DNA of 64,000 nucleotides from Davidsoniella eucalypti (GCA_004009845.1 RMBW01000040.1:124001-188000), one strand, 5' to 3'; shown: positions 12,479 through 24,232, counted from the stretch's first letter. The notes: generated by a model from the sequence alone, not told the origin. Made by a program: numbers and translations.

Positions 12479-13408
12479 ATGGCTCCAATTCGAAACCCAG
12501 CGTTGTCTATCATGCCATCGAACACCGACAGTAAGTCAGCAGTGACTCCAATATCCATTATTATCGCCCGCAACGGGTGCGATAATGGCGGCTGGGACTG
12601 TATGGATGATGGTGGCCGCAGTGGTTTGATCGTTTCCGTTATCATCGTTACGATCGTTATCGTTATCTTGATCTGGTTATTCTGTGTCAAGACTACCTAC
12701 GCTCAGGATAACTGGTCTGTAGCTGCTCGGATACGGGATCGTGATCGAGCTCGCCAAGAGTTGCGTCGTCGCATCTATGAATCCGAGCGTGATCGATTAG
12801 CCGCTCGTGCTTCTGGGGCCGCAGAAAATCCCCCGCCCTCGTCGCCCAAAACTGAGGCTTTAAACCCTGCTGCCGCTCTGCCTGCCGATACTGCTGCTGC
12901 TGATGCCCCCGCTACTCCTGCTGCTGATGTCCCCGCTATTCCTGAGCCAACTCCTGCCGTGCCTTCGGGTGACGCTCCCACTGGCGAAGAACTCTCAAAG
13001 CCGGAGCCGGTGGCTTCTAAGCCTACCAAGGGTACTAAGGGTACTTCGTCTGTACATTCAGGCCATCAAGGCTCTGTGAAGTCGTCTCATCACCGTCCAC
13101 ATGTTTCAGTTAGGGGGCCGCTATCTTATGTCTCGTGGGAACATACAACTAAGACGCGCAACAAAGGTGTTCAGGAGCGGGATCACGAACACCTACGATT
13201 TTCTGCGGGGAAACGCCTCAAGAAAAAGTTGATATCTTCTGTGAAGAATAAAGTACAATCCATAACGTCTTCATACTATGATACTAGTAGCACTGGCACC
13301 ACTACCACTAGACCTACTAGCATCCAGAAGGGTTATACTAAGGACAAGGCAAAAGCCAAGTCTACTTTAGCCGCTCTTAGCGACAACGAGTCATGGGACA
13401 CGTTTTAG
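12479..13408 (+). CDS. Unrecognised single-pass membrane protein with Ala/Pro-rich cytosolic tail
   Basis: A single exon of 309 residues from the ATG in context CAACATGGC. A short N-terminal part carries a Cys/Gly motif (CDNGGWDCMDDGG, about residues 34-46). A strongly hydrophobic segment follows at about 50-70, ending in LFCVK. The tail then has a basic/Arg-rich coiled stretch, an Ala/Pro-rich low-complexity region (about 120-180) and a basic Ser/Thr-rich C-terminus ending ESWDTF. The positive residues after the membrane segment suggest the tail is cytosolic. The layout is loosely like small fungal Rcr-type membrane regulators, but I see no diagnostic sequence, so no function is assigned. 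It lies directly before another orphan gene in the same direction. Confidence 0.7.
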   Translation: MAPIRNPALSIMPSNTDSKSAVTPISIIIARNGCDNGGWDCMDDGGRSGLIVSVIIVTIVIVILIWLFCVKTTYAQDNWSVAARIRDRDRARQELRRRIYESERDRLAARASGAAENPPPSSPKTEALNPAAALPADTAAADAPATPAADVPAIPEPTPAVPSGDAPTGEELSKPEPVASKPTKGTKGTSSVHSGHQGSVKSSHHRPHVSVRGPLSYVSWEHTTKTRNKGVQERDHEHLRFSAGKRLKKKLISSVKNKVQSITSSYYDTSSTGTTTTRPTSIQKGYTKDKAKAKSTLAALSDNESWDTF

Positions 13409-13478
13409 AAAAACAAGTCTTCTCGTCGCCAACAGCAAGACTCGACAGCCCACCAATTTACTGGTTGTGGTCCATCTA

Positions 13479-13541
13479 GTGAGTTCATACTATATCTTGG
13501 ATGAAATACTATAAAACTCTCTAACAAGGTCATGCTAGCAG
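13479..13541 (+). other. Candidate 5' UTR intron of the zinc-motif orphan gene
   Basis: A consensus donor GTGAGT, a branch sequence CTCTAAC and an acceptor GCTAGCAG lie 63 nt apart, matching coding introns in this window. If this is spliced, the ATG at 13532 falls inside the intron and translation must start at 13565. Confidence 0.45.
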
Positions 13542-13564
13542 GTGCATCTATAACGGACGAACGG

Positions 13565-14788
13565 ATGATCTGTGCTAAATGCCATCTACACAATGATATA
13601 ATAGTCCGTAAGCATGGGAATCGACTCTGTGGAAACTGTTATGATGCCTTTGGTAGTGAAATATCCTCAACTTCGAATGCGAAGCCGGCCCGAACTAAAT
13701 CTCGTTCACACCACAGGAAAATCTCGGAGCATAGGGAGTGTCGTCGCAGAGAGAGGACGGCTTCAACTATCCCTGAGATAAACACTGAAGCCTGTAGCTT
13801 AAATTATGCTACTAGGGAGGGCAGAGATATCTCCAGCTCCAGCTCAAGTAGTGATGTTAGGTTCAAACCCGCAAATACGTCAAAGGGTGATAGGAACCGG
13901 TCGTCTCGCCGTGGGAACGATACGCACAATGAGCACAGAGACAGAGAAATGCCCGACTCAGTCAAGGAAATGATGAACAAGATGGAGCAATTGACCGAAG
14001 CTATCGAGACACAGAAGATAACCGCTGTCAAGGCAGCTGCTCCTGATAGAAAGACCGATGTCCGATTTGCCGACACAACCAACTCCATTCCTGATATCGA
14101 AAAGAGAGGGCAAATCAAGTCTTCTTATAACCGCACAGGCCGTTGTGTTCATGGCTATCCCCGTTCTATCAAGTGCGAACAATGCGCCAATCCAAGCAAG
14201 GAAGCTGATGCATATACCAAAACTTTGGATAATGAGAAGCACGATAAGAAGCACGATAAATCTAGTACTCATCCCTACATCACAATCAACCACTACCATG
14301 GTCGTGGACAAGACCAACCAAAAGAGGGCGGTATCGATACCAAGATAAAGGATAAGGTTAAAGGAAAAATCGTAGCAGACAGCGACGCGGCTCCTATCCC
14401 ATCCTTGAAGAAATTTTCTTCTGTCCGCCATCCTCCCGGTGCAGTTCGCATTTCACACAAGCGCAGAGCACAGTCAGCCGACATACGCCTTCACGGACAT
14501 GCCAAACTGTCCATTAGTGCTCCCAGAGGCCGTGCTGCTTCAGCTGTACGTCACTACGAGGTGCTACCAAGTCCTCCCGCCTCGTCATCTAATAGCGAGA
14601 GCAATTGGGCCAGTGGTTATCCTCGTAAGCGGGTGAGCCGATGCAGTCAAGATACGGCGTCCCTAGAAGACACTGGTCATTTCAAGGGACATCAGGCCCC
14701 TAATACTAGTCGCTATATTCTACATGGCATGACAGAATCAGTTGTTAGCATTGAAGTGCCAAAAGTTAGACGCAAGCCTCGTTGCTAG
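13565..14788 (+). CDS. Unrecognised basic protein with two putative zinc-binding Cys motifs
   Basis: A single coding exon of 407 residues from ATG 13565 (418 if the ATG at 13532 is used). Residues 3-25 form CAKC...CGNC, two CxxC pairs 15 residues apart, like a small zinc ribbon. A second cluster, CVHGYPRSIKCEQC at 194-207 (Cys194, His196, Cys204, Cys207), could bind another zinc. Between and after these the chain is Ser/Arg/Lys-rich and probably disordered, with a short predicted helical segment around DSVKEMMNKMEQLTEAIE. There is no signal peptide or membrane segment. I do not recognise a family. It is only about 155 bp downstream of the membrane-protein stop and runs in the same direction. 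Confidence 0.7.
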   Translation: MICAKCHLHNDIIVRKHGNRLCGNCYDAFGSEISSTSNAKPARTKSRSHHRKISEHRECRRRERTASTIPEINTEACSLNYATREGRDISSSSSSSDVRFKPANTSKGDRNRSSRRGNDTHNEHRDREMPDSVKEMMNKMEQLTEAIETQKITAVKAAAPDRKTDVRFADTTNSIPDIEKRGQIKSSYNRTGRCVHGYPRSIKCEQCANPSKEADAYTKTLDNEKHDKKHDKSSTHPYITINHYHGRGQDQPKEGGIDTKIKDKVKGKIVADSDAAPIPSLKKFSSVRHPPGAVRISHKRRAQSADIRLHGHAKLSISAPRGRAASAVRHYEVLPSPPASSSNSESNWASGYPRKRVSRCSQDTASLEDTGHFKGHQAPNTSRYILHGMTESVVSIEVPKVRRKPRC

Positions 14789-15953
14789 ATGGTGAACGGT
14801 ATGTACTATCAGAGTCGAAGGGAGATGTGAGGATTGAGACGGGCAAGTCACAAGGTCGGAAGTTCTTGCTACAAGGCGGAAAAGATAATTGATGGGATGG
14901 GAGGGTTGCTTGGCCATGATGGCATGTGATAGTCTTGTATCGTTTGTTATTGTTTTTATTGCCGATGATCTCTGTGAGGACAGAGAAGAAGCATATCAGT
15001 AGCTGAACTACAGGAAGAAGGAGAACAAGATAAAGTCAACAGCGAGGTATATCAATTACTTGGAATGATATTGATTCAAAAACGCATCCGGAGATACGAT
15101 GATTGAATGCAAACAACCAAGTTTAAGGGATAAACATAGAATTTACAGATATTCTCGTTGTTTACATTGTTTACATCGTATAGTTAGCAATAATGAGCCT
15201 CTCTATTCGTCAAGCTAATTAAGTGTGTGTATTGCTCTTATAGGACGCAACAATAAGTAACAGATGGCGATGCTACGGCTAAATCACTAGTATCATATCA
15301 AACTCGGCGATGCTCTGGCCCAAAGCACAGCTACGTCACCGAAATTTGAGCTCTTCCATATTCGTAGAACATTCCCTGCCGTATTTCACGTGACAGCGCC
15401 CCTCCCCCGCGCAAAGTGGCTGGCTAAGAGCTTTCGTTCGTCAAAGGGTTGCTTTTAGAAGAGCTAATAGCACTAAAAGGCGGCTGTAACCATTAGAGGG
15501 GAAAACAGCACAATCGGCTTCACCCTTTGGCTTTCTAGGCTATTTTCAGAGCTTGGTGCTCATTTATTTACAGGGCTATCTAAGCCTCTTTCAACAGAAC
15601 ATTGACACTTCCATATCCCCCTCCCATCCCAACGCAAATTTCAAATACATCGAGCTTTGCTTGTGTCGGTCTAGGCCATCATTTTGATTTTGCTATCTTA
15701 TCCATCTTGTTATCTTCTATTTGGTGCGCCGTAATCGAAGAGCCATTCCCGCCTGTCGACGACACTTCCCCATAACTAACGAGACCAACCAGTTCTCTGC
15801 GCTCTCCCACCCATTATTGTTATCTCATACCTATCAATAAGCATACCCCAACTGTCTACTTAATACTCGGTTCCTGCTGCCGTGTTTATCGACTGCCATT
15901 GCGTGCGCCTTTGCTACGCCGCCTACTGCTAGCCCCCGGCCTACTCCAGGACA
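14789..15953. other. Intergenic region and SNX41 promoter/leader
   Basis: 1.17 kb with no supportable ORF. The last 350 bp is pyrimidine-rich, as in other leaders here. An 8-bp palindrome TCACGTGA is at 15386-15393. Confidence 0.6.
15386..15393. promoter_or_regulatory. TCACGTGA E-box palindrome upstream of SNX41
   Basis: A perfect 8-bp palindrome containing CACGTG, the core bound by bHLH factors such as Cbf1/Pho4-type regulators in fungi. It is about 560 bp upstream of the SNX41 ATG. Function is inferred only from sequence, and an 8-mer like this is expected about once per 64 kb by chance. Confidence 0.3.
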
Positions 15954-18083
15954 ATGTGGAACGACGAAGACAACAACCCGTACGGCAGTACCGTTGAACG
16001 CCGGGATTCGTTCACGTCCTCCGTCAATCCGTCGTCGCCGGTGTTCCCAGGTAGGTCAAGTCCGCCGGTTTCTCTACTGCCGTCAAGTCAGTGCCCCAAG
16101 GCAGCATTGGTCAACAGGAGCTTGCGCTTTGCTGCTTTATAGCTTGTTAGTATTGACTCCCGATCTGTTAATAGGCACCAGCTACGAACGCCCTACGACT
16201 CCGTCTTCCGACGACAACCGCGATACCCGGCTCCGGGGCGACACCGATAGGGTAATCGACTCGGATAGTGAAGATGAAATCCCGCCCACGCGCAAGCCTG
16301 GCGGCTACGACAGCCGCATTGAGCAGTTTATCTATGAAGAGCCACATATTCCGATCATGATTACCGACGCCGGCAAGAGCCCCGAGAATGGCGGCAAGTT
16401 CATCGTCTACACTATCTGCACCGGTGTAAGTCTGTGCCAATGCGCCGCCAGCCTTCGACAGAGCAATCTCTGTTTTAGATAGATTCGATTACTGACAATG
16501 TGCCAGAGTCTCGAAGTCCGCCGGCGATACTCCGAATTCGCTTCACTGCGCGATGCTCTTATCCGCCTCCATCCTACCTTGATTGTGCCGCCAATTCCAG
16601 AAAAGCACACCATGGCGGACTATGCTGCGAAGCCTACCTCTGCCAAACAAGACCAACAAATTATAGACTTGAGAAAGCGCATGCTTGCTGTGTTCTTGAA
16701 CCGCTGTCGTCGCATGGAGCAGATACGTTCTGACGGAGTTTGGTGGCGCTTCCTAGACCCTAAAGTCAGCTGGGTAGGTCTTTTCTTTTCCTCTCTGATG
16801 CTACTTAGCACATACTAACAAGCACCAGACCGAAGTTCTCCATTCGCATCCTGTTGCGAGCATCCCCAAATCTATCCTCAAGGCTCCTCCGCTTGACATG
16901 GCAAACCCTACGCCCGCTCATAATTGGCTGCCAGTACCCTCCGCTTCCGCAAAATTCAGAGGTCCTGCTGTCGACACACAAATGGCCCCCGGTATACCCG
17001 ATCGCTTTCCCCGGGAGGATGTAAAGCTGACCGAATATGAGCTTGATCCGTACTTTTTGGCTTTCGAAGCTTCCATCAAAGACCTCGAACAGCTTCTAAC
17101 GGGGCCTATGGAGAAGATCAACAAGCGCACATTGAATCACCTGACTAGCCTCGCAGCAGACTATTGTGAGCTTGGCGGCAAATTCAATGCATTTGCACTG
17201 TCAGAACAAGAACAAGTTTTTGGTTCCGCAATCGAGAAGGTTGGCCAAGCGGCAGACTCGTCATATCTTGCAACAGAAGACTTGGCTACTGCTTTAGGCG
17301 CCAGTTTCTCGGAGCCTATGCGTGAAAATGCACAGTTCGTTGGTGTTGTGCGAAATGTGCTGCGTTACCGCGTACTCAAACGTGTGCAGCAAGACATGAC
17401 AACTGACGAACTAGCCAAGAAGAAAGCCCTCCTTGACCAATTAGAGCAAAGCGAAGCCGAAGCAAAACGCATCGAACAGTATCTAAGCAACAGCCAGTCG
17501 CAGTTTCCCCATTCGAGCGGGTCGCCATCAAAGCAGCCATCTACTGGGTCAGGCAGCTCACGCGATGCTGACGATGCTGATTCGTTTGATTCCGACTTCC
17601 CCCAGCATGCTGCCGGCTCTGTACCTTCCGCCAGCCAGGGCGCTCCCGAACCAGTTCCAATGCACCGCAAGTTACCAAGCACAAACTCGATCACGAACAA
17701 GATATTTGGTCCACTAAGACAAGCGATCCAAGGCGTTGCCGATGTCGATCCGGAGCGGTCTCGTCGTGACATGATTGGCAAGACTAAGGAAAGCATTGAA
17801 CACTTAGAGCAAGCGCAGGTAGTGGCAGAACAAGATGTTAAAGATGCTAGTGCCAGTATCTTGAAGGATATGAAACGCTTCCAGGTCGAAAAGGAAGACG
17901 ATCTACGGCGATACATGGTATGTCCTTCTGTTTCCGGAATTTACTCACTTATACGGTACGCTATACTAACTAACATGACTACTACAGATCGCATATGCAA
18001 AAAGTCAGATCGAGTGGGCGAAAAAGAACAAGGAAACTTGGGAGGAAACACGAGAGGAAGTTCTCAAGATTAATGAGAAGTAG
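15954..18083 (+). CDS. SNX41: Sorting nexin of the Snx41/Atg20 type (PX-BAR)
   Basis: Five exons, 15954..16050, 16175..16425, 16507..16773, 16829..17917 and 17988..18083, with introns of 124, 81, 55 and 70 nt, give 599 residues. The MWNDEDNNPYG start is typical of the family. A PX domain spans about residues 75-205, with the PI3P-binding RRYSEF motif at 122-127 and PPIPEKHTMADYA. A BAR-like helical half follows with ELDPYFLAFEASIKDLEQLL and NRRT-type helices. It has a Ser-rich insert and ends with IAYAKSQIEWAKKNKETWEE. The protein binds PI3P on endosomes, recycles cargo from endosome to Golgi and supports selective autophagy. Filamentous fungi can have one protein doing both the yeast Snx41 and Atg20 jobs, so the exact paralogue name is less certain than the family. 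Confidence 0.9.
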
Positions 18084-18833
18084 GCCCCCAGCCTATTATA
18101 CAACTATACACACAGTCCATGTTTGTGTCTCTCCTTTTTTTTTTTTGGTTTGGACACTTGACCAGGACATTATCAGCGAGATGAATTGATATTCAGCGTT
18201 ACTAGTATCGTTAAGACGTCCATCGGCATTCAAAATAAATGATCCACCTTTGTGTTCCTCGTTAGTTTGTTGTAGGTATTTGTTAGTTAGAATTAGTTAG
18301 TGGCGTTTACTATTCTCTCCAGGCTTACAACTAACTGTACGTACGAAGTCTAGAACTGTCTAGTCTAAACCCTGCCACAAGCCTGTAGCTAACCCTGCAT
18401 CTTGGTCTCGGTATTGGCTCCACTTTTACCACTGGCGAAGGAAGGATGCGCAACTACCTACTATGAACTATGATCGAATCCAATTGTCTTCTCAGCCTCA
18501 GCCTCGCGTACGAATTAATTTCTAAAGATTTCCCAACTTCGAGCCCACCAAGGGAACGCCAGTTCAGTTCCCTTCGAGCCTATTGCCACCTTCAAAATTT
18601 GAGCTTTATCTTTCTGATCCATAGCCTTCTAATTGTGGCCTCGATTGATCTATCACCTGGTCTCTCAATATCTTCAGCCTCTCCTCCTTAATTCGTTCGC
18701 TCTCACAACAAGCGCGTCCTTATTCTAACGACGACCACGCCATAACGAGCCAACTACCCTCTAGCATATCACCACATCGATTTGAGATCCCGCTCCCCAC
18801 AGCTCTGTGTGCACCAAAGCCAAATCGCCCAGT
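18084..18833. other. Intergenic region SNX41-CTR9
   Basis: 750 bp between head-to-tail genes. It holds a T-rich run near 18140 in the SNX41 3' flank, a short repeat of TTAGTTAG-like sequence near 18280-18300, and a CT-rich CTR9 leader. No gene seen. Confidence 0.6.
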
Positions 18834-21800
18834 ATGGCGTCTGCTTTGAGCAATGGTGCTATCGGCGTCCCAGCCCAGCGCTTCTCCGACATTCCTTCTG
18901 CGATCGATATTCCCGTGCGCGACCAAGACGACGAGGCCGTCGAAGTCGATCTCGATGAGCTCAACGACGACCCAACAGAGCTCTGTACTCTGCTCGAGAA
19001 CGAACAAGCTGCTCGTCTGTACTGGATGACAGTAGCCATGGCGTATGCTAAGAAGAACAGAGCTGACCACGCTATCGAGATGTTGGTGCGCGCAGGCCAG
19101 GTGCTGAGCACTTCCAGCCCGCGCGAAAAGGTTAGCATGACCTGCGGCCTCTGCTTCTTATATTTGTACAAGGCTCGTGAAGCTCCGAGAGTTGCGCCTA
19201 CCGGTGCTGATGCGAACGAGGTCAAGACCAAGGAGTACTTCCTCAACCAAGCCACCGCGTCACTGAACGAAGCTTCCCGCATCAACCCTTCGTTCCCGCC
19301 ACTGTTTATTGCTCGTGGAGTTCTTCTCTTGCTCCAGGCCTCTCTACAAAGTCCTAGCAAGGGCGGCTCGGCCAACGAGAGAGACGAGCTCCTCCAGCGT
19401 GCTCTCAAGTTCTTCGAGGATGCGCTGCGTGTCTCTGGACAGAAGAACATGGTTGCCTTGATGGGTAAAGCCAGAACCCTATTTTCTCTTGGAAAGTTCA
19501 CTCAGTCTCTTGCTTGCTACCAGCAGGTCTTGCAAAAGATGCCTTCTCTGTCAGATCCCGATCCGAGAATTGGTATCGGCTGTTGCTTTTGGCAGCTCGG
19601 CTTCAAGCAGGATGCGAAAACAGCCTGGGAGCGTGCTCTTGAAGTCAACCCTAACAACAAGTGGGCAAACAGTTTACTAGGTATCTACTATCTGGATGCC
19701 AGTGGCCGCGTTCCCGCCAACAGCGCCGAGTTCCTTCGTCTCTACAAAAAGGCCATGACCGAATACACACAGAACGCCTACAAGCTCGACAAAAACCTGC
19801 CCCTCACATGCGCCAGTTTCGCCAACTACTTCCTTACCCGCAAAAACTTTGCCAATGCCGACTCCCTTGCCCACAAGGCCATCCAATATACTGATATCAA
19901 TGCCATTGCTAGCGACGGCTGGTACCTTCTAGCTAAGAAGGAACACTACAACAACAACTTGTCAGTGGCTAGTGATTACTACAGACGTGCAGATGATGCT
20001 AGGGGAGGTGTCGATCGTGGATATCTACCCGCCAAGTTTGGTGCTGCCCAGATCGCCGTGATGCGTAATGATCTGGCTGAGGCCAAGCTTCGCTTAGAGA
20101 AAATGGTCCAACAATCTAGAAATATCGAGGCTATGATCCTCCTAGGCACTATTTACGCCGAGGAAGTGTTCAACAGCGAAGAATCCGATTCCAAGGAGGA
20201 TAAGTCGCAAGAAGCCAAGAAAGCCATTTCCCTACTAGAGCTCGTACGCAATGCATGGAAAGACCCTAAGCGTAACGTGCCGGTCGATCCCTCTGTTCTG
20301 TTGAATCTTGCGCGACTATATGAGGCTGAATCCCCAGAGAAGTCTCTTCAATGCTTGATACAAGCCGAGGAGTTCGAGATCCAGCAAATCCCCGAAGCTG
20401 ACAAGCCCACGACAAACTATGAGTACCCAGAGGATGCCTCTGATAAGGACAAGGCCAAAATCAAGGAGACTGAGGACTACCGTGTCTTGACTGAGATTCG
20501 TCACCGGTTGCCCCCACAACTACTCAACAACGTTGGCTGTTTCTTGCAACAATCTGAGAAGCATTCGCAGGCCTGTGATATGTTCCAGGCTGCGTTAAAT
20601 GCTTGTCTCAAAGTCGCTGAAAAGCACCCAGATGCCGATACCGATGGTCTCATCACGACAGTCAGTTACAACTTGGCGCGCAGTTATGAATACCAAGGTA
20701 TGACGGACGAGGCCATAAAGATGTATGATGGCATTCTAGCACGCCACCCTGGCTACACTGATGCGTCAACCCGTTTGGCTTACATTAAGCTCCGCAAGTT
20801 TCCGCAGAAAGAAGGACCTGATGCTGTCGCCAAGTTGTACGCCGAGAACAACACAGATCTAGAGGTCCGTGCTTTATATGGCTGGTATCTTGGTAAGGTT
20901 TCACGCAAGAGACCATCCAACATTAATGAAGACCCAGAGTTCCGCCATTTCAAGCATACCCTCCAGAACTACGACAAGCACGACCGCTATGCCCTTATCG
21001 GGATGGGTAACCTATACCTGATGCAAGCCCGCGAGATGCGCCGTGACTCGGACCAAGAAAAGCAAAAGCGCGGTGCCATCTACAGCAAAGCTATGGAGTT
21101 CTTTGACAAAGCTCTCCTACTCGACCCTAAGAACGCCTTTGCTGCCACTGGTGTTGCCATTGCTCTCATCGAGGATAAAAAGGATCTCAAGGCAGCCCTG
21201 CCTATTCTCATCAAGGTCCGCGAGACTGTCAAGGACCAACCACACCCATATGTCAACCTTGGCCACATCTACACTGACCTCCGTCAGTTCAACAAGGCTA
21301 TTGAGAACTACGATATTGCTTTGACAAAGGAGGGCAAGGAGAAAGATACATCGATTCTTTCTTGTCTTGGCCGCGCGTTGATGTATCGTGGCCGTGCCGA
21401 TCGTGATCTTGACTCCTTTGACCGGGCACTTGAAATATCCAAACAGGTAATTATCACCTCTCTTACCGTATATAATTCGTAAACTAACAAGGATTTCATA
21501 AAATAGGCTCTTGCTGTTTCTCCTGATCAAGCCCACCTTCGGTTCAATGTCGCTTTCGTCCAAGTACAACTAGCCTCTATGATTCACGGTCTTCCTGAGA
21601 AGAGTCGGTCTTGTGCTCAGCTACAGGATTCCATGAATGGCCTAGAGGAAGCTATCAAGACTCTAGAAGAAATTGCCACGTTACCTCATCTCCCCTACCC
21701 CAAGGGCGACATCGAGCAGCGTGCAAGCATGGCCCGCAACACACAAAGAAAGCAGCTGGAGCGTGCCATGGCCATGCAAAAAGAGTACGAGGACCGCAAT

Positions 21801-22616
21801 GCTGAAAAGTTGCGTGTAGCCAACGAGAAGCGTGAAGAAGAAAAGCGCCGTAAAGACGCCGCCAAGAAGGCCGAAGCCGAAGCCGAAGAAGCCCGCAAAG
21901 GGCGTATTCGCCAAGAACGCGCCGTTCTCACACAACGTGACAAGGAACTAGCACAAGAGCTAGCCGAAAAGGAACGCCAAATCAACGAAGCTGAGATGAC
22001 TTCAGATGGCGAAGGTGGTCGTGTCAAGCGTAAGCGCAAGTCGGCGCCCCGCGGTGAACGCTCCAAGGGCAGTGGTTCATCTCGCAAGAGCAAGAAGAAG
22101 ACTGTTGGTAGTGACAGTGGGTCTGACGACAATGCCAGCATCCGTACCGATTCAGACGGCGAGAACATGCGACCCAAGTCCAAGAAGCGTAAACTTACAT
22201 CCAAGGGCAAAGTATCAGCCAATCCCAAGGAGAAGGACAATAGCAAGTACAAATCCGCAGAAATCATCGAGGATTCGTCCGGTTCCGATTCCGATGACAA
22301 TGTTTCCTACCGCGCCGATGGTTCGGGTGATGAATTAGAAAAGGCCGAGCGTAGACTCGAAAAGGAAGCTGCTGGTGTGGCCAGCGATGCTGGTAGCAGC
22401 AGAGGCGGAAGCCCCGAGCCGGTAGTATCCACTCAGAAGTCTAAGCCGAGTGCTTCTGCTGAGAAGATGGATCTTGATGGTGATGATGAGGATGAGGATG
22501 TTTCGAGACCGGTAGCGAAGAGAAGACGCGGTCGTATCGTGGATGAGGACGATGAGGACGAGGATGATGGTGGTGCCACTAAAAATGCTGATACAAGCAT
22601 GGCAGACGATGAGTAG
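18834..22616 (+). CDS. CTR9: Paf1 complex subunit CTR9 (TPR protein)
   Basis: Exons 18834..21446 and 21507..22616 with one 60-nt phase-0 intron (GTAATT...AAATAG) encode 1240 residues, typical for Ctr9. The N-terminal block DDPTELCTLLENEQAARLYW is characteristic. Residues of about 50-930 are tetratricopeptide repeats (for example ALEVNPNNKWANSLLGIYYL and ALLLDPKNAFAATGVAIALI). A Lys/Glu/Arg/Ala-rich coiled coil follows at about 945-1040, then a Ser/Asp/Glu/Lys-rich disordered tail ending in an acidic patch. Ctr9 scaffolds the Paf1 complex, which travels with RNA polymerase II and promotes H2B ubiquitination and H3K4/K36 methylation. It runs convergently to CBR1, and a T-rich 3' flank follows. 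Confidence 0.95.
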
Positions 22617-23128
22617 AAGAAGATGATCCTTTCGCTTGATATACGTTCATCTTTGCTGTTGATTCTTTTATTTTTCTTGTTTCTTCTTGGATTGTCGTAA
22701 AGGTTTTATTTTTTTTGTTGGAGGTGTTTTTTTCCCTCTTTCTCTTTTTTATGCTTGTCTTCCAAACACACATTCACTATTACATTTTACTTTTACTATA
22801 CACACTCATCCAGTGGCAGCACTTTTTTTTGTACAAAAGAATTGGAATTTCTATGTTTTATCTTTCTACTCAAAAAATCAAACGTTATTGCATCACACAT
22901 ACTATTTGTGTAGTATCAAGTCAAGGTGTGAAAGAAAATTAAAAAGAAATTGGGTATTGAGTATTAAAGCGTATGTCATTCATTAAAGCTAGTATTATGT
23001 AGTCATTTTTATATGGTAGTGGAAAGACATTGTTGATGACATGTCCAATGCGTCGTACCACAGCTTCCGCCCAAGATCTAATTCAATAATGAGGCGAGGG
23101 ATTGATGTACACCTATATCTATCTGGGT
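22617..23128. other. Convergent 3' intergenic region CTR9/CBR1
   Basis: 512 bp. The CTR9 side is strongly T-rich (22660-22860), matching a 3' UTR. No ORF or RNA gene seen. Confidence 0.6.
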
Positions 23129-24232
23129 TTAGAAGGTGAATACCTGGTCCTCCAGCTTGCTAACGGGACGAGGCTTCTCCCAGCCCAGAGTCTGGGCAGC
23201 CTTCTTGCAGCCCGAGGTCATGGGAGGAGGACCGCACAGCAGCAGCTTGCAGTCGGGGGCAGCCTTGGGCAGTAGCTTAGCCATCATCTCAGCAGTAACG
23301 TAACCAGTCTCACCGGTCCAGCCCGCGGGAGGACGGTCCAGGATGTAGTGCACGCGAATGCCCTTATCGGATGCAACCAGATCGTCCAGATCCTCTTTGA
23401 GGAGGATATCCTGAGGGGTGACGTTGGCGAAGATGAGATCAACCTCGGTCTTATCGCCAGCAGCACGACCGCGAGAGATAGCTTTGATAATCTGCAGCAT
23501 GGGAGTAATACCAGTGCCGCCGGCAATCATACCAAAGTGGCGAACCATGTTGGGAGTGTAGACGAAGGAGCCCTTGGGACCACGGACGCGGATGGTGTGA
23601 CCGACAGCCAGAGAAGCCATGTGCTTGCTGATGTTTCCGGTGGGATAAGACTTGATGAGAAGATCGACAAAGCCGGGAAGCTCATCACCAGAGATGGGGG
23701 TGTACGAGCGCACAATGTCCTTGCTAGTGCCGTCCTCCTGAGGCAGGTTGGCACCAATGACGATGTGTTGACCGATAGGAAGGCCGAGGATGCCAGTAGG
23801 CTCGGGAAGGGCAAAGCGGTAGCTAAACGTAAGCGGTATTGGTTAGTATAGGCGAAGATATCTCTGATGACGAGCATATAGCCGAGCGCAGAGATCACAG
23901 ATATATGCAGATAGGTTACTTACATGGCCACATTGTGGGAGATGATGGTCTTCTCCTTCAGCTCGAATTCCTGGAAGACGTCGGTCTTCAGAACCTTCTT
24001 AGGCTCTACAGAACAGAGCGAAATAGTTAGCTTTGAAAACGATATATTCATGTCAGAGGTCGATTATAAACTTACGCATGCTAGTGAACTTGTAAGCTCC
24101 GAGAGCGACAGCAAGAGCGACGGCATAGGGAATCCATTCTTGCTTCACAATGTAAACTCCAAAGACGATCAGTCCCATGGGGATATAGACCGCATCGAAG
24201 TACTTGCGCGACGTCAAGGAGTCGGACGACAT
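23129..24232 (-). CDS. CBR1: NADH-cytochrome b5 reductase (Cbr1 type)
   Basis: Three exons on the minus strand, 24232-24076, 24005-23924 and 23822-23129 (introns 70 and 101 nt), give 310 residues. A hydrophobic N-terminal anchor (about residues 16-46) precedes the catalytic part. The FAD-binding motif RSYTPIS is at about 118, and the NADH-binding elements are GGTGITPM at about 181 and CGPPPM at about 276; the protein ends in VFTF. The enzyme moves electrons from NADH through FAD to cytochrome b5 at the ER (or outer mitochondrial) membrane, feeding sterol and fatty-acid desaturation, and supports diphthamide synthesis in yeast. The anchor and sequence fit Cbr1 better than the mitochondrial Mcr1. 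Its upstream region is purine-rich on the + strand, i.e. pyrimidine-rich in the sense direction. Confidence 0.93.

Noticed and set aside
12479..14788. One fused gene covering the membrane protein and the zinc-motif protein
   Set aside because: An in-frame TAG at 13406 closes the first frame and no donor site precedes it that would join the second in frame. They are treated as two genes.
18761..19501. 246-codon frame antisense to CTR9
   Set aside because: It lies fully opposite conserved CTR9 TPR coding sequence and has no domain of its own.
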